From Streptomyces violaceusniger Tu 4113 (GTDB taxonomy: Bacteria; Actinomycetota; Actinomycetes; Streptomycetales; Streptomycetaceae), in contig NC_015957.1 of assembly GCF_000147815.2 (NCBI RefSeq), forward strand, positions 6,634,001 through 6,698,000: 64,000 nt of DNA, in the 5' to 3' direction. Numbering within the stretch: position 1 is the first letter of the stretch; every line of letters starts with the position of its first letter. The notes beneath the pieces were generated by a model that saw only the letters and a list, made by a program, of their open reading frames with translations, did no database searches and was not told the origin of the DNA. A program made the position numbers and the translations under genes. Shown piece after piece: positions 34,408-43,152 of this stretch.

Positions 34408-34965
34408 TCAGTCGAGGGGCTTGACCAGCAGCTCGAACTCGAGGTCGGTGCGGCGCGGCACGCCGACCCGCTCATTGCCGTACGGGAACGGGGTCCGCTC
34501 GCCGGTACGGGCGTAGCCGCGCCGCTCGTACCAGGCGATCAGCTCCTCACGGGCGGTGATCACCGTCATATGCATCTCCGTCGCACCCCACTCCGCCCGC
34601 GCGAACCGCTCGGCCTCGGCGAGGATCGCCTTGCCCAGGCCCTCGCCCTGCAGCGCGGGCCGGACCGCGAACATGCCGAAGTAGGCGTGATCGCCGCGGT
34701 GCTCGAGCTGGCAGCAGGCGATCAGCTCACCGCCGCGCTCGACGATCACCATGCGGCTGTTCTCGTCCCGAACGACGGTCGCGACGCCCTCCGGGTCGGT
34801 GCGCCGCCCGGCCAGGAGATCCGCCTCCGTGGTCCATCCGGCGCGGCTGGCGTCCCCGCGGTAGGCCGACTCGATCAGGGGCACCAGCGCCTCCACATCG
34901 GCCTCGGTGGCCGGGCGGAAGGCGAGTGGGGCGGTGGCTCGCACGGTGGCGTCCGCGGTGTCCAT
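34408..34965 (-). CDS. GNAT-family N-acetyltransferase
   Basis: An acetyltransferase of 185 residues. The acetyl-CoA motif is AVRPALQGEGLGKAILAEAE, followed by the typical ARAEWGATEMHMTVI strand and WYERRGYARTGERTPFP. The substrate, probably a small amine, cannot be read from the sequence. The gene stands alone, divergent from the VOC gene at 35088. Confidence 0.88.
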   Translation of the reverse strand: MDTADATVRATAPLAFRPATEADVEALVPLIESAYRGDASRAGWTTEADLLAGRRTDPEGVATVVRDENSRMVIVERGGELIACCQLEHRGDHAYFGMFAVRPALQGEGLGKAILAEAERFARAEWGATEMHMTVITAREELIAWYERRGYARTGERTPFPYGNERVGVPRRTDLEFELLVKPLD

Positions 34966-35087
34966 GGCGTCGGAAGGGTCCCTTCGGAGGCGGAAGTGGG
35001 GTCGGGGGGGCGGAGGGCGGTCGGCGGTGGTGGCGGCAAAGTGACCTTAACCTGCCCCAAGCGGGTCGGGTTGCGTAAGGTCGCGGC

Positions 35088-35480
35088 ATGGTTCACGTAC
35101 TGAGCAGCCGCATTCTGCTGCGGCCGACGGACCCCGAGCGCTCCCGGGCGTTCTACGGCGAGGCGCTGGGTCTCGCGGTCTTCCGGGAGTTCGGGACGGG
35201 CCCCGAGCGGGGCACGGTCTACTTCCTCGGCGGGGGCTTCCTGGAGGTCTCCGGCCGCTCCGACACCCCGCCCGCCCCGGGCCCCCAGCTCTGGCTCCAG
35301 GTCGCGGACGCGGCGGCAGCGCACAAGGAGCTCACCGCGCAGGGCGTCGAGGTGCTGCGCCCGCCGCAGAAGGAGCCGTGGGGGCTGGTGGAGATGTGGA
35401 TCGCGGATCCGGACGGACTCAAAATCGTTATCGTCGAGGTGCCAGAGGATCATCCGATTCGCTACCGGCCAGGGATCTAG
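35088..35480 (+). CDS. VOC-family (glyoxalase-like) protein
   Basis: A protein of 130 residues with two beta-alpha-beta-beta-beta halves (RILLRPTDPERSRAFYGEAL and LVEMWIADPDGLKIVIVEVP). VOC proteins use a metal for isomerase, dioxygenase or drug-resistance reactions; the specific role is unknown. TAAGGT at 35076-35081, six bases before ATG, marks a leaderless promoter identical to that of the corrinoid-binding protein gene at 48845. The end of this gene is duplicated, in diverged form, immediately after its TAG. Confidence 0.85.
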   Translation: MVHVLSSRILLRPTDPERSRAFYGEALGLAVFREFGTGPERGTVYFLGGGFLEVSGRSDTPPAPGPQLWLQVADAAAAHKELTAQGVEVLRPPQKEPWGLVEMWIADPDGLKIVIVEVPEDHPIRYRPGI

Positions 35481-35556
35481 CAGCGGATCGCGGATCCGGT
35501 CGGCGTGCGTATCGCGGTCGTGGCGGTCCCCGAGGACCATCGATGCGCTACCGGCC
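35398..35556. repeat. Diverged tandem copy of the VOC gene 3' end
   Basis: Segment 35398-35470 (encoding IADPDGLKIVIVEVPEDH and onward) aligns with 35485-35556, which encodes IADPVGVRIAVVAVPEDH in the same frame after the stop. Both end in GCTACCGGCC. The second copy has lost a base near its end. Confidence 0.8.
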
Positions 35557-35716
35557 CTGACGCCTTCCTGACCCGTTCCTGGAGTCTTTACGTACACATC
35601 GCCCGACAGCGGCCGGACGCCCTGCCGCCGCTCGGCCGCCCCGGCGCCGTCCGCCCGCCCGCCCCGGCTCGCGGTGGCCGGGCGGGGTGGGGCAGACGGC
35701 GGGCGGTTCCGGGAAA

Positions 35717-36136
35717 TCAGCCGGGCTGGCTGTTCTCCTTCTGCTCGCCCCAGCCGTGCCAGCGGTCGATCTCGATCCAGGCGCTGACCCGGCGGCGGTC
35801 CCGTTGCGGGTAGTCCTTGCCGAGGTATTGCCGGGACAGCCGATCGATTCCGGACAGGTCCTCGTCATCCTGGAGCTCGACGACCCGGCCGATGAGGCTG
35901 ATGTGGTTGTACCAGTTCGCCTCGTCGAGCACGGTGAGCGAGACCCTGGGGTCGTTGCGGATATGGCTGAGCCGCTTGCGGCCCTCGTCCATGTTGACCA
36001 GGACCCGGCCGTCGTCCCAGAGGTACCAGGTGGCGGTGGACACCGGCTGGCCGTCGGACCGGATCGTCGCGATCACGGCCGGGTTGGGCTTCTTGAGCAT
36101 GGCGACCGCGGCCTCGGGAAGCGGTGGATTCGACAC
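35717..36136 (-). CDS. PPOX-class split-barrel oxidoreductase, likely F420-dependent
   Basis: A split-beta-barrel protein of 139 residues. The N-terminal strands read PAVIATIRSDGQPVSTATWYLWDDGRV without the last part being unusual, and KRLSHIRNDPRVSLTVLDE is the typical flavin/F420-contact stretch. Such PPOX-fold proteins in actinobacteria often bind F420 or FMN and reduce small molecules. Substrate unknown. Monocistronic, ending in a Gln/Asn-rich tail. Confidence 0.82.
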   Translation of the reverse strand: MSNPPLPEAAVAMLKKPNPAVIATIRSDGQPVSTATWYLWDDGRVLVNMDEGRKRLSHIRNDPRVSLTVLDEANWYNHISLIGRVVELQDDEDLSGIDRLSRQYLGKDYPQRDRRRVSAWIEIDRWHGWGEQKENSQPG

Positions 36137-36351
36137 GGGCTCTCCTCCTCGTAGAACGGCTGTTCACGTCCCGTGGTGCGGCGGAGGGCTGCTTGATCCA
36201 CGGGCCGCACCTCTCACGGTGCCATACCGCGCCTCGCGCCCCTTGCGACTCCGCGCGCCGCGCGCTCCCCCACTGCGTCCATGCGCTCCCATGTGTGGCG
36301 CCGCGGCAGGGGATGTCTCCTGGTATTACGTCCCCCTTCGGGAGGTGTGCC

Positions 36352-37002
36352 GTGCACGGAGCTCCGCTCGTCGGCTGGCTGCTGGTCGCGCTGTGCGCGG
36401 CCACGGGTGCCTACTGTCTGCTTCAGATGCGCGGTGAGCCGCCCGGGCCGGGGCGGCGAACAGCGGGCGCCGAGGCACTGATGGGGTGGGGGATGGCGGC
36501 GATGGCGGTGCCCCCCACCGTGCTGGACACGCGGCCATGGGGTCCGCCCGCGTTCGCGGCGGTCTTCGCCGTGGCCGCCGTAAGGGCTCTGCTGCCGATG
36601 GTGCGCGGCGCGGGGCTTCCCGGGCACCGGCTGCATCACGCCATCGGGGCGCTCGCGATGGTCTATATGGCGCTCGCGATGACGACGGGCACCACGGGCG
36701 GCCACCATCACACCGGCCAGATGGCACCGGGCCGGATGGCGGGCGGGGTGCCGCTGCTGACCGGGGTGCTGCTCGTGTACTTCGCGGTCTACGTCGTACG
36801 GTCCGGGCTGCGGCTCGTACCGATGACGGACGGCGCGCTGGACGGCGCCGGGGCCGGAACCGTGGACGATGCGGGGGCCGGTGCCGGGCTCGGCGCGGCG
36901 GCAGGCCCGCCCCGTATCGGCTGGTCACGGCGGCCCGAGCTGCGGCATGCCTGCCGGCTGTCGATGGGGATAGGGATGTGCGCCATGCTTCTGACCGTGT
37001 GA
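36352..37002 (+). CDS. DUF5134 membrane protein
   Basis: A membrane protein of about 216 residues. GTG 36352 has GGAGG six bases upstream; the open frame from 36124 is not protein-like before it. Helices lie near residues 7-22, 43-62, 65-80, 95-113, 127-146 and at the C-terminus. A His-rich patch (GTTGGHHHTGQM) lies in a loop, typical of DUF5134. It precedes an M56 peptidase gene, a recurrent pairing in Streptomyces. Function unknown; metal binding by the loop is an inference. Confidence 0.75.
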   Translation: MHGAPLVGWLLVALCAATGAYCLLQMRGEPPGPGRRTAGAEALMGWGMAAMAVPPTVLDTRPWGPPAFAAVFAVAAVRALLPMVRGAGLPGHRLHHAIGALAMVYMALAMTTGTTGGHHHTGQMAPGRMAGGVPLLTGVLLVYFAVYVVRSGLRLVPMTDGALDGAGAGTVDDAGAGAGLGAAAGPPRIGWSRRPELRHACRLSMGIGMCAMLLTV

Positions 37003-37102
37003 CCGGGCGGCGGGCCGGGCCGTAGCCGCGCCCGTAGCCGCACCGTGGTATGCGTCACTTCCCCGTCGTGAACGTACCCGGTCCGAGCTTCGCGATCATA
37101 GG

Positions 37103-38047
37103 GTGACCGCCATGTTGGTCCCGTTCGCGCTGATGGGCCTCGGCGCACTGGCGGCGGCAATGGCGCCGCGCCTGCTGTCCCGCTCCGACTGGATCGACCG
37201 CGAACCTGTCCTCGCCCTGTGGGTGTGGCAGTGCGTGGTCGTCGGGGTGCTGTTGTGCTGCGCGCTGACCATGGCGCTCACCGCCGCGGCCGCCTGGGAG
37301 GCCGTGCGCGGCAATGTCTTCGCCCCCGCGCCCAAGGGCGTGGTGGAGGCGTACGCGCTCTCCGGCTACGGGCCGCTGGCCGCGCCCATCGCTCTCGTGC
37401 TCGCCCTCGGGGCCGTCTGGAGCGCGGTGATGCTCACCCGCGAGATCGGCCGCGCCCGCGCCTGGCGCAGGCAGCACCGGGCCGAACTCCTCGTCCGCTC
37501 CCCCGTCTTGCCCGGTGAGGAGCCCAGCGGGGAGCGTCTGGTCGTCCTGGAGGGCGACAAGCCGGACGCCTGGTTGCTGCCGGGCACCACGCCCCAGCTC
37601 GTCATCACCACGGCGGCGCTGCGCCGCCTCAAGGGCCGTCGGCTGGACGCCGTCATCGCCCATGAGCAGGGCCACGCCCGCGCCCGCCACCACTGGCTGC
37701 TGCACTGCTCGGGCGCGCTGGCCACCGGCTTTCCGCAGGTGACCATGTTCGCGGCGTTCCGCGACGAGGTGCACCGGCTGGTCGAGCTGGCCGCCGACGA
37801 CTCCGCGTCCCGGCGCTTCGGGCGGACGACCACCGCGCTCGCGCTGGTCGAACTCAACGAGGACCGCGGGGTGTTCGGCCCCGGCCCCAGCGCGCTCGCC
37901 CAGGTCCCGCAGCGGGTGGACCGGCTACTGGCCCCGGCCTCCCGCCTCTCGGTGGGGCGCCGCTGGCGCCTTACGGCCACCGCGGCACTCGTCCCGGCCG
38001 TCCCGCTCCTGGTCACCCTCGTCCCGGCGCTGCGGGTGCTGGGGTAG
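37103..38047 (+). CDS. M56-family membrane metallopeptidase (BlaR1-like)
   Basis: A membrane zinc peptidase of 314 residues. Helices flank the catalytic motif AVIAHEQGHARARHHW (HExxH form HEQGH, near residue 195), with the third ligand region VELAADDSASRRFG. BlaR1-type proteins of this family cleave regulators or membrane proteins. No BlaI-like repressor gene lies next to it. GTG 37103 and ATG 37112 are both possible; AGGGTGA eight bases before 37112 supports the later start. Confidence 0.85.
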   Translation: MTAMLVPFALMGLGALAAAMAPRLLSRSDWIDREPVLALWVWQCVVVGVLLCCALTMALTAAAAWEAVRGNVFAPAPKGVVEAYALSGYGPLAAPIALVLALGAVWSAVMLTREIGRARAWRRQHRAELLVRSPVLPGEEPSGERLVVLEGDKPDAWLLPGTTPQLVITTAALRRLKGRRLDAVIAHEQGHARARHHWLLHCSGALATGFPQVTMFAAFRDEVHRLVELAADDSASRRFGRTTTALALVELNEDRGVFGPGPSALAQVPQRVDRLLAPASRLSVGRRWRLTATAALVPAVPLLVTLVPALRVLG

Positions 38048-38061
38048 CCGTTCGCGGCACA

Positions 38062-38192
38062 CGGCTCCTGGCTCCGGCGGTCAAAAGGGCCTCTTGCCTC
38101 CCGCCGTGCCGCGGGCCTCCTGACCCGGAGCCGTCACAAGAGCCTCCTGGCCCCGGAGCCGCCACCGGGGCCTCCTGGCTCCGAGACCCGCC
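38062..38192. repeat. Imperfect tandem array of ~27-bp GC-rich units
   Basis: About five degenerate units with the core GGGCCTCCTGGCCCCGGAGCCG follow each other between the M56 and PAP2 genes. The two best copies start near 38112 and 38140. No coding potential. Confidence 0.55.
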
Positions 38193-38211
38193 CGTGGGCG
38201 ATCATCGACCC

Positions 38212-38901
38212 ATGCAGCCGGCAACCCTCCACCGCCGAGCCGCCCGCACCGCGGCCGTGCTCACCGCGCTCTTCCTGGTGCTACTCGCCCTGGTGGCCGC
38301 CCATTGGGGGCCCCTGGGGAGCGTCGACCGGGAGATCGTCGTCGCCCTGCACCGCTCCGCCGTGGAGCACCACGGCTGGACCCGGACCAACAGAGTGCTC
38401 ACGGACTGGATCTGGGATCCCTGGGCGATGCGTGCGCTGCTGGCCGTGGCCGTGGGGTGGCTGCTGTGGCGGCGGGAGCGGCGGCTCGCGCTCTGGGTCG
38501 TCGGCACGGCGGCGGCGGGCACGGCGCTGCAACAGGCGGTGAAGGCCGCCGTCGACCGGGAGCGCCCCCGGTGGCCGGATCCAGTGGACTCGGCACACTA
38601 CGCGGCGTTCCCCTCCGGCCACGCCCTGACCGTGACCGTCGCCTTCGGGCTGCTGCTGTGGCTGATGACCCTGCACGGCGCCCCGGCGAAGTGGCTGCGG
38701 CTCATGGCCGCCGTCGCTGCCGTGTCCGTGCTGGGCGTCGGCTTCACCCGCCTGTATCTGGGCGTCCACTGGCCCAGCGATGTGCTGGGCGGCTGGCTGC
38801 TGGGCGCGGCGCTGGTGTACGGGGCGATCACCGCGTACGGCTACGCCCAGAGCCATACGAGTGAGCACGAGTCGTCCCCTGATGGGAGAGTGCGGTCATG
38901 A
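38212..38901 (+). CDS. PAP2-family membrane phosphatase
   Basis: A phosphatase of about 229 residues with six helices. The active-site triad motifs are KAAVDRERPRWPDP, AAFPSGHALT and FTRLYLGVHWPSDVLGG (TR in place of the common SR). It removes phosphate from lipid phosphates such as undecaprenyl pyrophosphate or phosphatidate, with the active site outside. ATG 38212 is preferred over GTG 38194, though neither has a clear ribosome site. Its TGA overlaps the pirin ATG by four bases. Confidence 0.87.
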   Translation: MQPATLHRRAARTAAVLTALFLVLLALVAAHWGPLGSVDREIVVALHRSAVEHHGWTRTNRVLTDWIWDPWAMRALLAVAVGWLLWRRERRLALWVVGTAAAGTALQQAVKAAVDRERPRWPDPVDSAHYAAFPSGHALTVTVAFGLLLWLMTLHGAPAKWLRLMAAVAAVSVLGVGFTRLYLGVHWPSDVLGGWLLGAALVYGAITAYGYAQSHTSEHESSPDGRVRS

Positions 38902-39866
38902 GCAATCTCGATGTGAGGCCCTCGGCGACCGTATGCGGCGGCCGCGATGACGTCACCGCCCAGCCGGTGCGCGAGCTGCTGGCCGCCAAGCAGGTCCCGC
39001 TGGGCGAATCCACGGTGGTGCGCCGGCTGCTGCCCAGCCTCGGGCGGCGCATGGTCGGCGCCTGGTGCTTCATCGACCACTACGGCCCGGACGACATCGC
39101 CCAGGAGCCGGGCATGCAGGTCCCTCCGCATCCGCATATGGGGCTGCAGACGGTCAGTTGGCTGCACGACGGCGAGGTGCTGCACCGCGACAGCGTCGGC
39201 AGTCTGCAGACGGTGCGCCCCGGCGAGTTGGGGCTGATGACCTCGGGCCGGGCCATCGCGCACTCCGAGGAGTCCCCGCGCGAGCACGCCCGCCTGCTGC
39301 ACGGGGCCCAGCTCTGGGTCGCGCTGCCCGACGGCGACCGCCATATCGCCCCCATGTGGGAGCACCACGCCGAGCCGCCCCGGGTGACCGGCGGCGGAGG
39401 GCTGCGGGCCACGGTCATCCTCGGCGAACTGGACGGCGCGGCCTCGCCCGGCACCACGTTCACCCCGCTGATGGGCGCGGACATCGCCCTCGCGGCCGGC
39501 ACCGACACCCGGCTGCCGGTGCGCCCCGACTTCGAGTACGCGGCGCTCACCATGTCCGGCGAGGCCGAGGTCGACGGGGTCCGCCTCGCCCCCGGCTCCC
39601 TCCTCTACCTCGGCTGCGGGCGCACCGAACTGCCGCTGCGCGCCGATGTGGACAGCGCGTTCATGCTGCTGGGCGGGGAGCCCTTCGAGGAGAAGATCGT
39701 GATGTGGTGGAACTTCATCGGCAGGTCGCAGGACGATATCGCTCAAGCCCGTGAGGATTGGATGGCCGGGCCGAGATTTGGGGAAGTGAAGGGGTACGAC
39801 GGAGACCGACTGGACGCTCCGGAGCTGCCTCCTGTGCCGCTGAAACCCCGGGGTCGAGTGCGCTGA
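38898..39866 (+). CDS. Pirin-family protein
   Basis: A bicupin of 322 residues. The N-terminal cupin carries the metal-site motif PHPHMGLQTVSWLHDGEV, and a downstream SGRAIAHSE supplies further ligands. The second cupin starts near residue 170, and the end is MMWWNFIGRSQDDI. Bacterial pirins bind iron and have been linked to quercetinase activity and to regulation of pyruvate metabolism; the role here is unassigned. It overlaps the PAP2 gene by four bases, so the two are probably co-transcribed. Confidence 0.9.
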   Translation: MSNLDVRPSATVCGGRDDVTAQPVRELLAAKQVPLGESTVVRRLLPSLGRRMVGAWCFIDHYGPDDIAQEPGMQVPPHPHMGLQTVSWLHDGEVLHRDSVGSLQTVRPGELGLMTSGRAIAHSEESPREHARLLHGAQLWVALPDGDRHIAPMWEHHAEPPRVTGGGGLRATVILGELDGAASPGTTFTPLMGADIALAAGTDTRLPVRPDFEYAALTMSGEAEVDGVRLAPGSLLYLGCGRTELPLRADVDSAFMLLGGEPFEEKIVMWWNFIGRSQDDIAQAREDWMAGPRFGEVKGYDGDRLDAPELPPVPLKPRGRVR

Positions 39867-40044
39867 ACTGTCCATTCAGGGAGTAGGCCGAGCACAGCCG
39901 GGCGAGCGGCCGAAGCTGGGGGCGGGGCGGCCATCGGCGCACCCGATCCGCCCGGCTTGCCTATTGCACGAATGCGAACACGCTCGGAAGCACCGTGAGC
40001 GTCCTGCATGAGTCGCATGTTTCGTCATCTGCGGGCAGCTTTGG

Positions 40045-40311
40045 TCAGACACCAGAAGAGACACCGCGGGCACCGACTTCAACCGGGACTTCGACCTGGA
40101 CACCCGCAAGGAGTACCACCCCCTGTGGCTGGCGCACGGCGCGCTGTCCGAGACCCTGCTCGACTGCGACGACGTCAGCGAACTGCTCACCGCCTCCCTC
40201 GCCCAGCTCCTGGCCCGCCCCGGTGTCACCGGCAACAATCTGGTGTTCCACGGCGCCGGCGGGATCATCACCTCCCCCGATCAGCGCCCATCCGTCGGGG
40301 TGCGCGAGTGA
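40045..40311 (+). pseudogene. Gene fragment without start codon, family not recognised
   Basis: The frame ending at TGA 40309-40311 reads like real protein: GTDFNRDFDLDTRKEYHPLW, then LAHGALSETLLDCDDVSELL and LVFHGAGGIITSPDQRP. No ATG or GTG start lies in frame before it, and the upstream part is not protein-like. I interpret it as the C-terminal remnant of a lost gene. I do not recognise the family. Confidence 0.45.
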
Positions 40312-40370
40312 GCTGACTTGAGCGCTGGGCGCCGACGCGTTCCGGCACCGCGCCCTCGACCACTCCAATT

Positions 40371-40390
40371 GCGAAACGTTGCCGTTTCGC
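40371..40390. promoter_or_regulatory. Palindromic operator 1 of the MFS pump
   Basis: GCGAAACG-TTGC-CGTTTCGC, 8-base perfect arms. It shares the CGAAACG core with operator 2. The pattern is typical of TetR-family repressor sites (inference). Confidence 0.65.
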
Positions 40391-40420
40391 TTCACAGGCC
40401 TTACGCTCATTCAAGTATCG

Positions 40421-40439
40421 AAACGAAACGGTTTCGTTT
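40421..40439. promoter_or_regulatory. Palindromic operator 2 of the MFS pump
   Basis: AAACGAAAC-G-GTTTCGTTT, 9-base perfect arms, 32 bases before the pump's ATG. It lies where it would block the promoter. Its centre is about 50 bases from that of operator 1. Confidence 0.7.
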
Positions 40440-40471
40440 GCCTGTGTCAGCCACCCCCCTGGATTGGTTTC

Positions 40472-42892
40472 ATGTCTCAGACCTCGATGGCCGAGGGTGC
40501 CAGTTCCACGGCCCCGCCCGCCCGGGAGGCGCGCCACGCCTCCAGTAAGCGCTGGTGGATCCTCGGCATCATCGGCATCGCCCAGCTAATGGTCGTGCTC
40601 GACGCCACCATCGTGAACATCGCGCTGCCCTCCGCCCAGCAGGACCTGGGCTTCTCCGACGACAACCGCCAGTGGATCGTCACCGCCTACGCGCTGGCCT
40701 TCGCCTCCCTGCTCCTGCTCGGCGGACGCATTGCCGACCTCTTCGGGCGAAAGCCGGCATTCCTCATCGGTGTCGCCGGCTTCGCGGGCGCCTCGGTCCT
40801 GGGCGGCGCGTCCAACGGCTTCACGATGCTGGTGGTGGCCCGCGCCCTGCAGGGTGTGCTCGGCGCGCTGCTCGCACCGGCCGCCCTGTCGCTGCTCAAC
40901 ACCACGTTCACCGACGCCAAGCAGCGTGCGAAGGCGTTCAGCGTCTACGGTGCCATCGCGGGTGCGGGCGGCGCGGTCGGGCTGCTGCTCGGGGGTGTCC
41001 TGACCGACGCGTTCGATTGGCGCTGGACGCTGTACGTGAACGTCGTCTTCGCCGTCATCGCCTTCATCGGCGGCTGGGCGCTGCTCGGCAACCAGCGCGA
41101 CGCCGCGGGCGCCAAGCTCGACCTGCCCGGCACGCTCCTGGTCTCGGCCGGTCTGTTCTCGCTCGTCTACGGGTTCTCCAACGCCGAGACACACGACTGG
41201 GACTCCCCGCAGACCTGGGGCTTCCTCGCCGCTGGTGGGGTGCTGCTGGTGCTGTTCGTCGCCTGGCAGGTACGGGCCAAGCACCCGCTGCTGCCGATGC
41301 GCGTGCTGCTCGACCGTGACCGCGCCGCGTCCTTCATCAGCGTGCTGATCACCGGCGCGGGCATGTTCGGCGTGTTCCTGTTCCTCACGTACTACCTGCA
41401 GCTCAACCTCGGCTTCAGCCCCACCAGGACCGGCGTCGCGTTCCTGCCGATGATGGCCACCCTGATGGTCATGGCGCAGATCTCCACGACCATCCTTGTA
41501 CCGCGGATCGGACCGAAGATCGTCATCCCCGCCGGGTTCGCCGTCGCCGCCGTCGGCATGGCCTGGCTGACCGAGATCGGCCTTGATTCCAGCTTCTCCA
41601 GCGACGTGCTGCCGCAGCTACTGCTCATCGGCGCGGGCCTGGGCGCCGTGATGCCGCCCGCCATGTCTCTGGCCACCAGCGGGATCGCCGCCGAGGACGC
41701 GGGCGTGGCCTCCGCCACCGTCAACACCATGCAGCAGGTGGGCGGTTCGATCGGCACCGCGCTGCTCAGCACCCTCGCCGCCAGCGCCGCGACCGACTAC
41801 CTCGCGGACCACAGCCCGGCGAACCAGCCGACTCAGGCGCAGGCCACGATCGAGAGCTATACCACCGCGTTCTGGTGGTCGGCGGGCCTCTTCGGCGCCG
41901 GTGCGGTCATCGCCCTCCTGCTCCACCGGGGTCGGGCGGCGCGGCAGGTCCCGGACATGGCTTCGGCCGAGTCCGCGGCCGTCACGGTCCCCGCTCCCGC
42001 CGCTCCCGTCGTCGAGACGGAGAAAGTGCCGAGCCTGGTGGGCATGGGCCAGCCGGTCGGCGACAACCAGACCCGGCGTCTGACGGCCGTCGCGTCGGTC
42101 GCCGGTGCTGACAGGCCGCGGTCCGCCGGTGGCGGGAGCCCGCTGCGCGGTTTCGTGCGCGGCGCCGAGTCCGCCCCGGTCGCCCGGGCCGCGGTCACGC
42201 TGATCTCCCTCGGGGGACGGCAGTTGGGCCGCGCGGTCGCCCAGGGCGACGGCTCGTACGGTGTCGACGCCCCCGGCGCCGGCTCCTACGTCCTGATCGC
42301 CTCGGCCGACGGCTACCAGCCGCAGGCCTCCACGGTGGTCGTCGGCGAGGGCCCGGTCACGTACGACATCCTGCTCAGCGGCACCAGTGGCCTCAGCGGT
42401 GTGGTGAAGGCCGCCGAGAACAAGGCGCCCGTCGTCGGTGCCATGGTGATCGTGACGGACGTGCGCGGTGACGTGCTCGCCACCGGGCTCTCCGGCGAGG
42501 AGGGCGAGTTCATGTTCGCCGAGCTGGTGCCCGGTCCGGTGACCGTCGCGGTGAACACGGCCGGACACCGTCCGGTGGCGCTGCCGGTCGAGGTCGGCGG
42601 CACGGGTGTCACCCGCGTCGAGATCGAGCTGAACTCCGGCTCCCAGGTGCAGGGCACCGTACGGGCCTCGGGCAAGGCGTTGAACGACGCCCGGGTCACG
42701 CTGATCGACGCCGCGGGCAACATGGTCGCGACCTCGACCACCGGTGACGACGGCGCGTACGCCTTCACCGACCTGGACGGCGGCGAATACACGGTGATAG
42801 CGACCGGCTACCCGCCGGTGGCCACGCACCTCACCGTGCAGGGCAGTGGCTACGACGGCCACGACATCGAACTCGCTCACCCCGGCGAGTAG
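40472..42892 (+). CDS. DHA2-family MFS drug-pump-like protein with three carboxypeptidase-regulatory-like domains
   Basis: A protein of about 806 residues. Residues ~25-500 are a 14-helix DHA2/EmrB-QacA transporter (motif LDATIVNIALPSAQQDLGFS; GGRIADLFGRK). After a linker, three beta-sandwich repeats of about 85 residues follow (557-638, 640-722, 724-803), each with a pattern like LRGFVRGAESAPVARAAVTL and ending in YVLIASADGYQ or similar, as in carboxypeptidase-regulatory/CarboxypepD_reg domains. With 14 helices the tail should lie inside the cell. ATG 40472 is preferred; ATG 40490 is possible. Two palindromic operators precede it. Confidence 0.88.
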   Translation: MSQTSMAEGASSTAPPAREARHASSKRWWILGIIGIAQLMVVLDATIVNIALPSAQQDLGFSDDNRQWIVTAYALAFASLLLLGGRIADLFGRKPAFLIGVAGFAGASVLGGASNGFTMLVVARALQGVLGALLAPAALSLLNTTFTDAKQRAKAFSVYGAIAGAGGAVGLLLGGVLTDAFDWRWTLYVNVVFAVIAFIGGWALLGNQRDAAGAKLDLPGTLLVSAGLFSLVYGFSNAETHDWDSPQTWGFLAAGGVLLVLFVAWQVRAKHPLLPMRVLLDRDRAASFISVLITGAGMFGVFLFLTYYLQLNLGFSPTRTGVAFLPMMATLMVMAQISTTILVPRIGPKIVIPAGFAVAAVGMAWLTEIGLDSSFSSDVLPQLLLIGAGLGAVMPPAMSLATSGIAAEDAGVASATVNTMQQVGGSIGTALLSTLAASAATDYLADHSPANQPTQAQATIESYTTAFWWSAGLFGAGAVIALLLHRGRAARQVPDMASAESAAVTVPAPAAPVVETEKVPSLVGMGQPVGDNQTRRLTAVASVAGADRPRSAGGGSPLRGFVRGAESAPVARAAVTLISLGGRQLGRAVAQGDGSYGVDAPGAGSYVLIASADGYQPQASTVVVGEGPVTYDILLSGTSGLSGVVKAAENKAPVVGAMVIVTDVRGDVLATGLSGEEGEFMFAELVPGPVTVAVNTAGHRPVALPVEVGGTGVTRVEIELNSGSQVQGTVRASGKALNDARVTLIDAAGNMVATSTTGDDGAYAFTDLDGGEYTVIATGYPPVATHLTVQGSGYDGHDIELAHPGE

Positions 42893-43152
42893 TCGAGACC
42901 CCGGGCCACCTGAAGGTGCGGTCGCGATCGACATCCTCGAATCGCTGATACGCGGGTGACCCGCCGTCCGCCACGTCGACCCGGCGCTGTCGTCCGAAGG
43001 CCGACCCCAGATTCCAGGCGTGCTGCCCGGCCCTACTAGAGTCCGATCGCGGACAGGTGATCGGCGAGGCTCCGTCGCACCGGCCGCGACACCCGGAGGT
43101 CGCAGCGCACGGCAGGGCGCCACCTCACGTTCAACACGAAGGGCACTGCACC

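Larger units (their letters stand above)
39867..40471. other. 605-base region with a gene fragment and two operators
   Basis: Three parts are visible: a spacer to about 40040, a reading-frame fragment without a start (40045-40311), and the control region of the MFS pump with two perfect palindromes (40371-40390, 40421-40439). No complete gene. The usual divergent repressor gene of such pumps is missing. Confidence 0.7.

Noticed and set aside
42893..43152. Possible regulator tail (GAVAIDILESLIRG then stop) after the MFS fusion
   Set aside because: Only about 15 plausible codons; too short to support a gene remnant.
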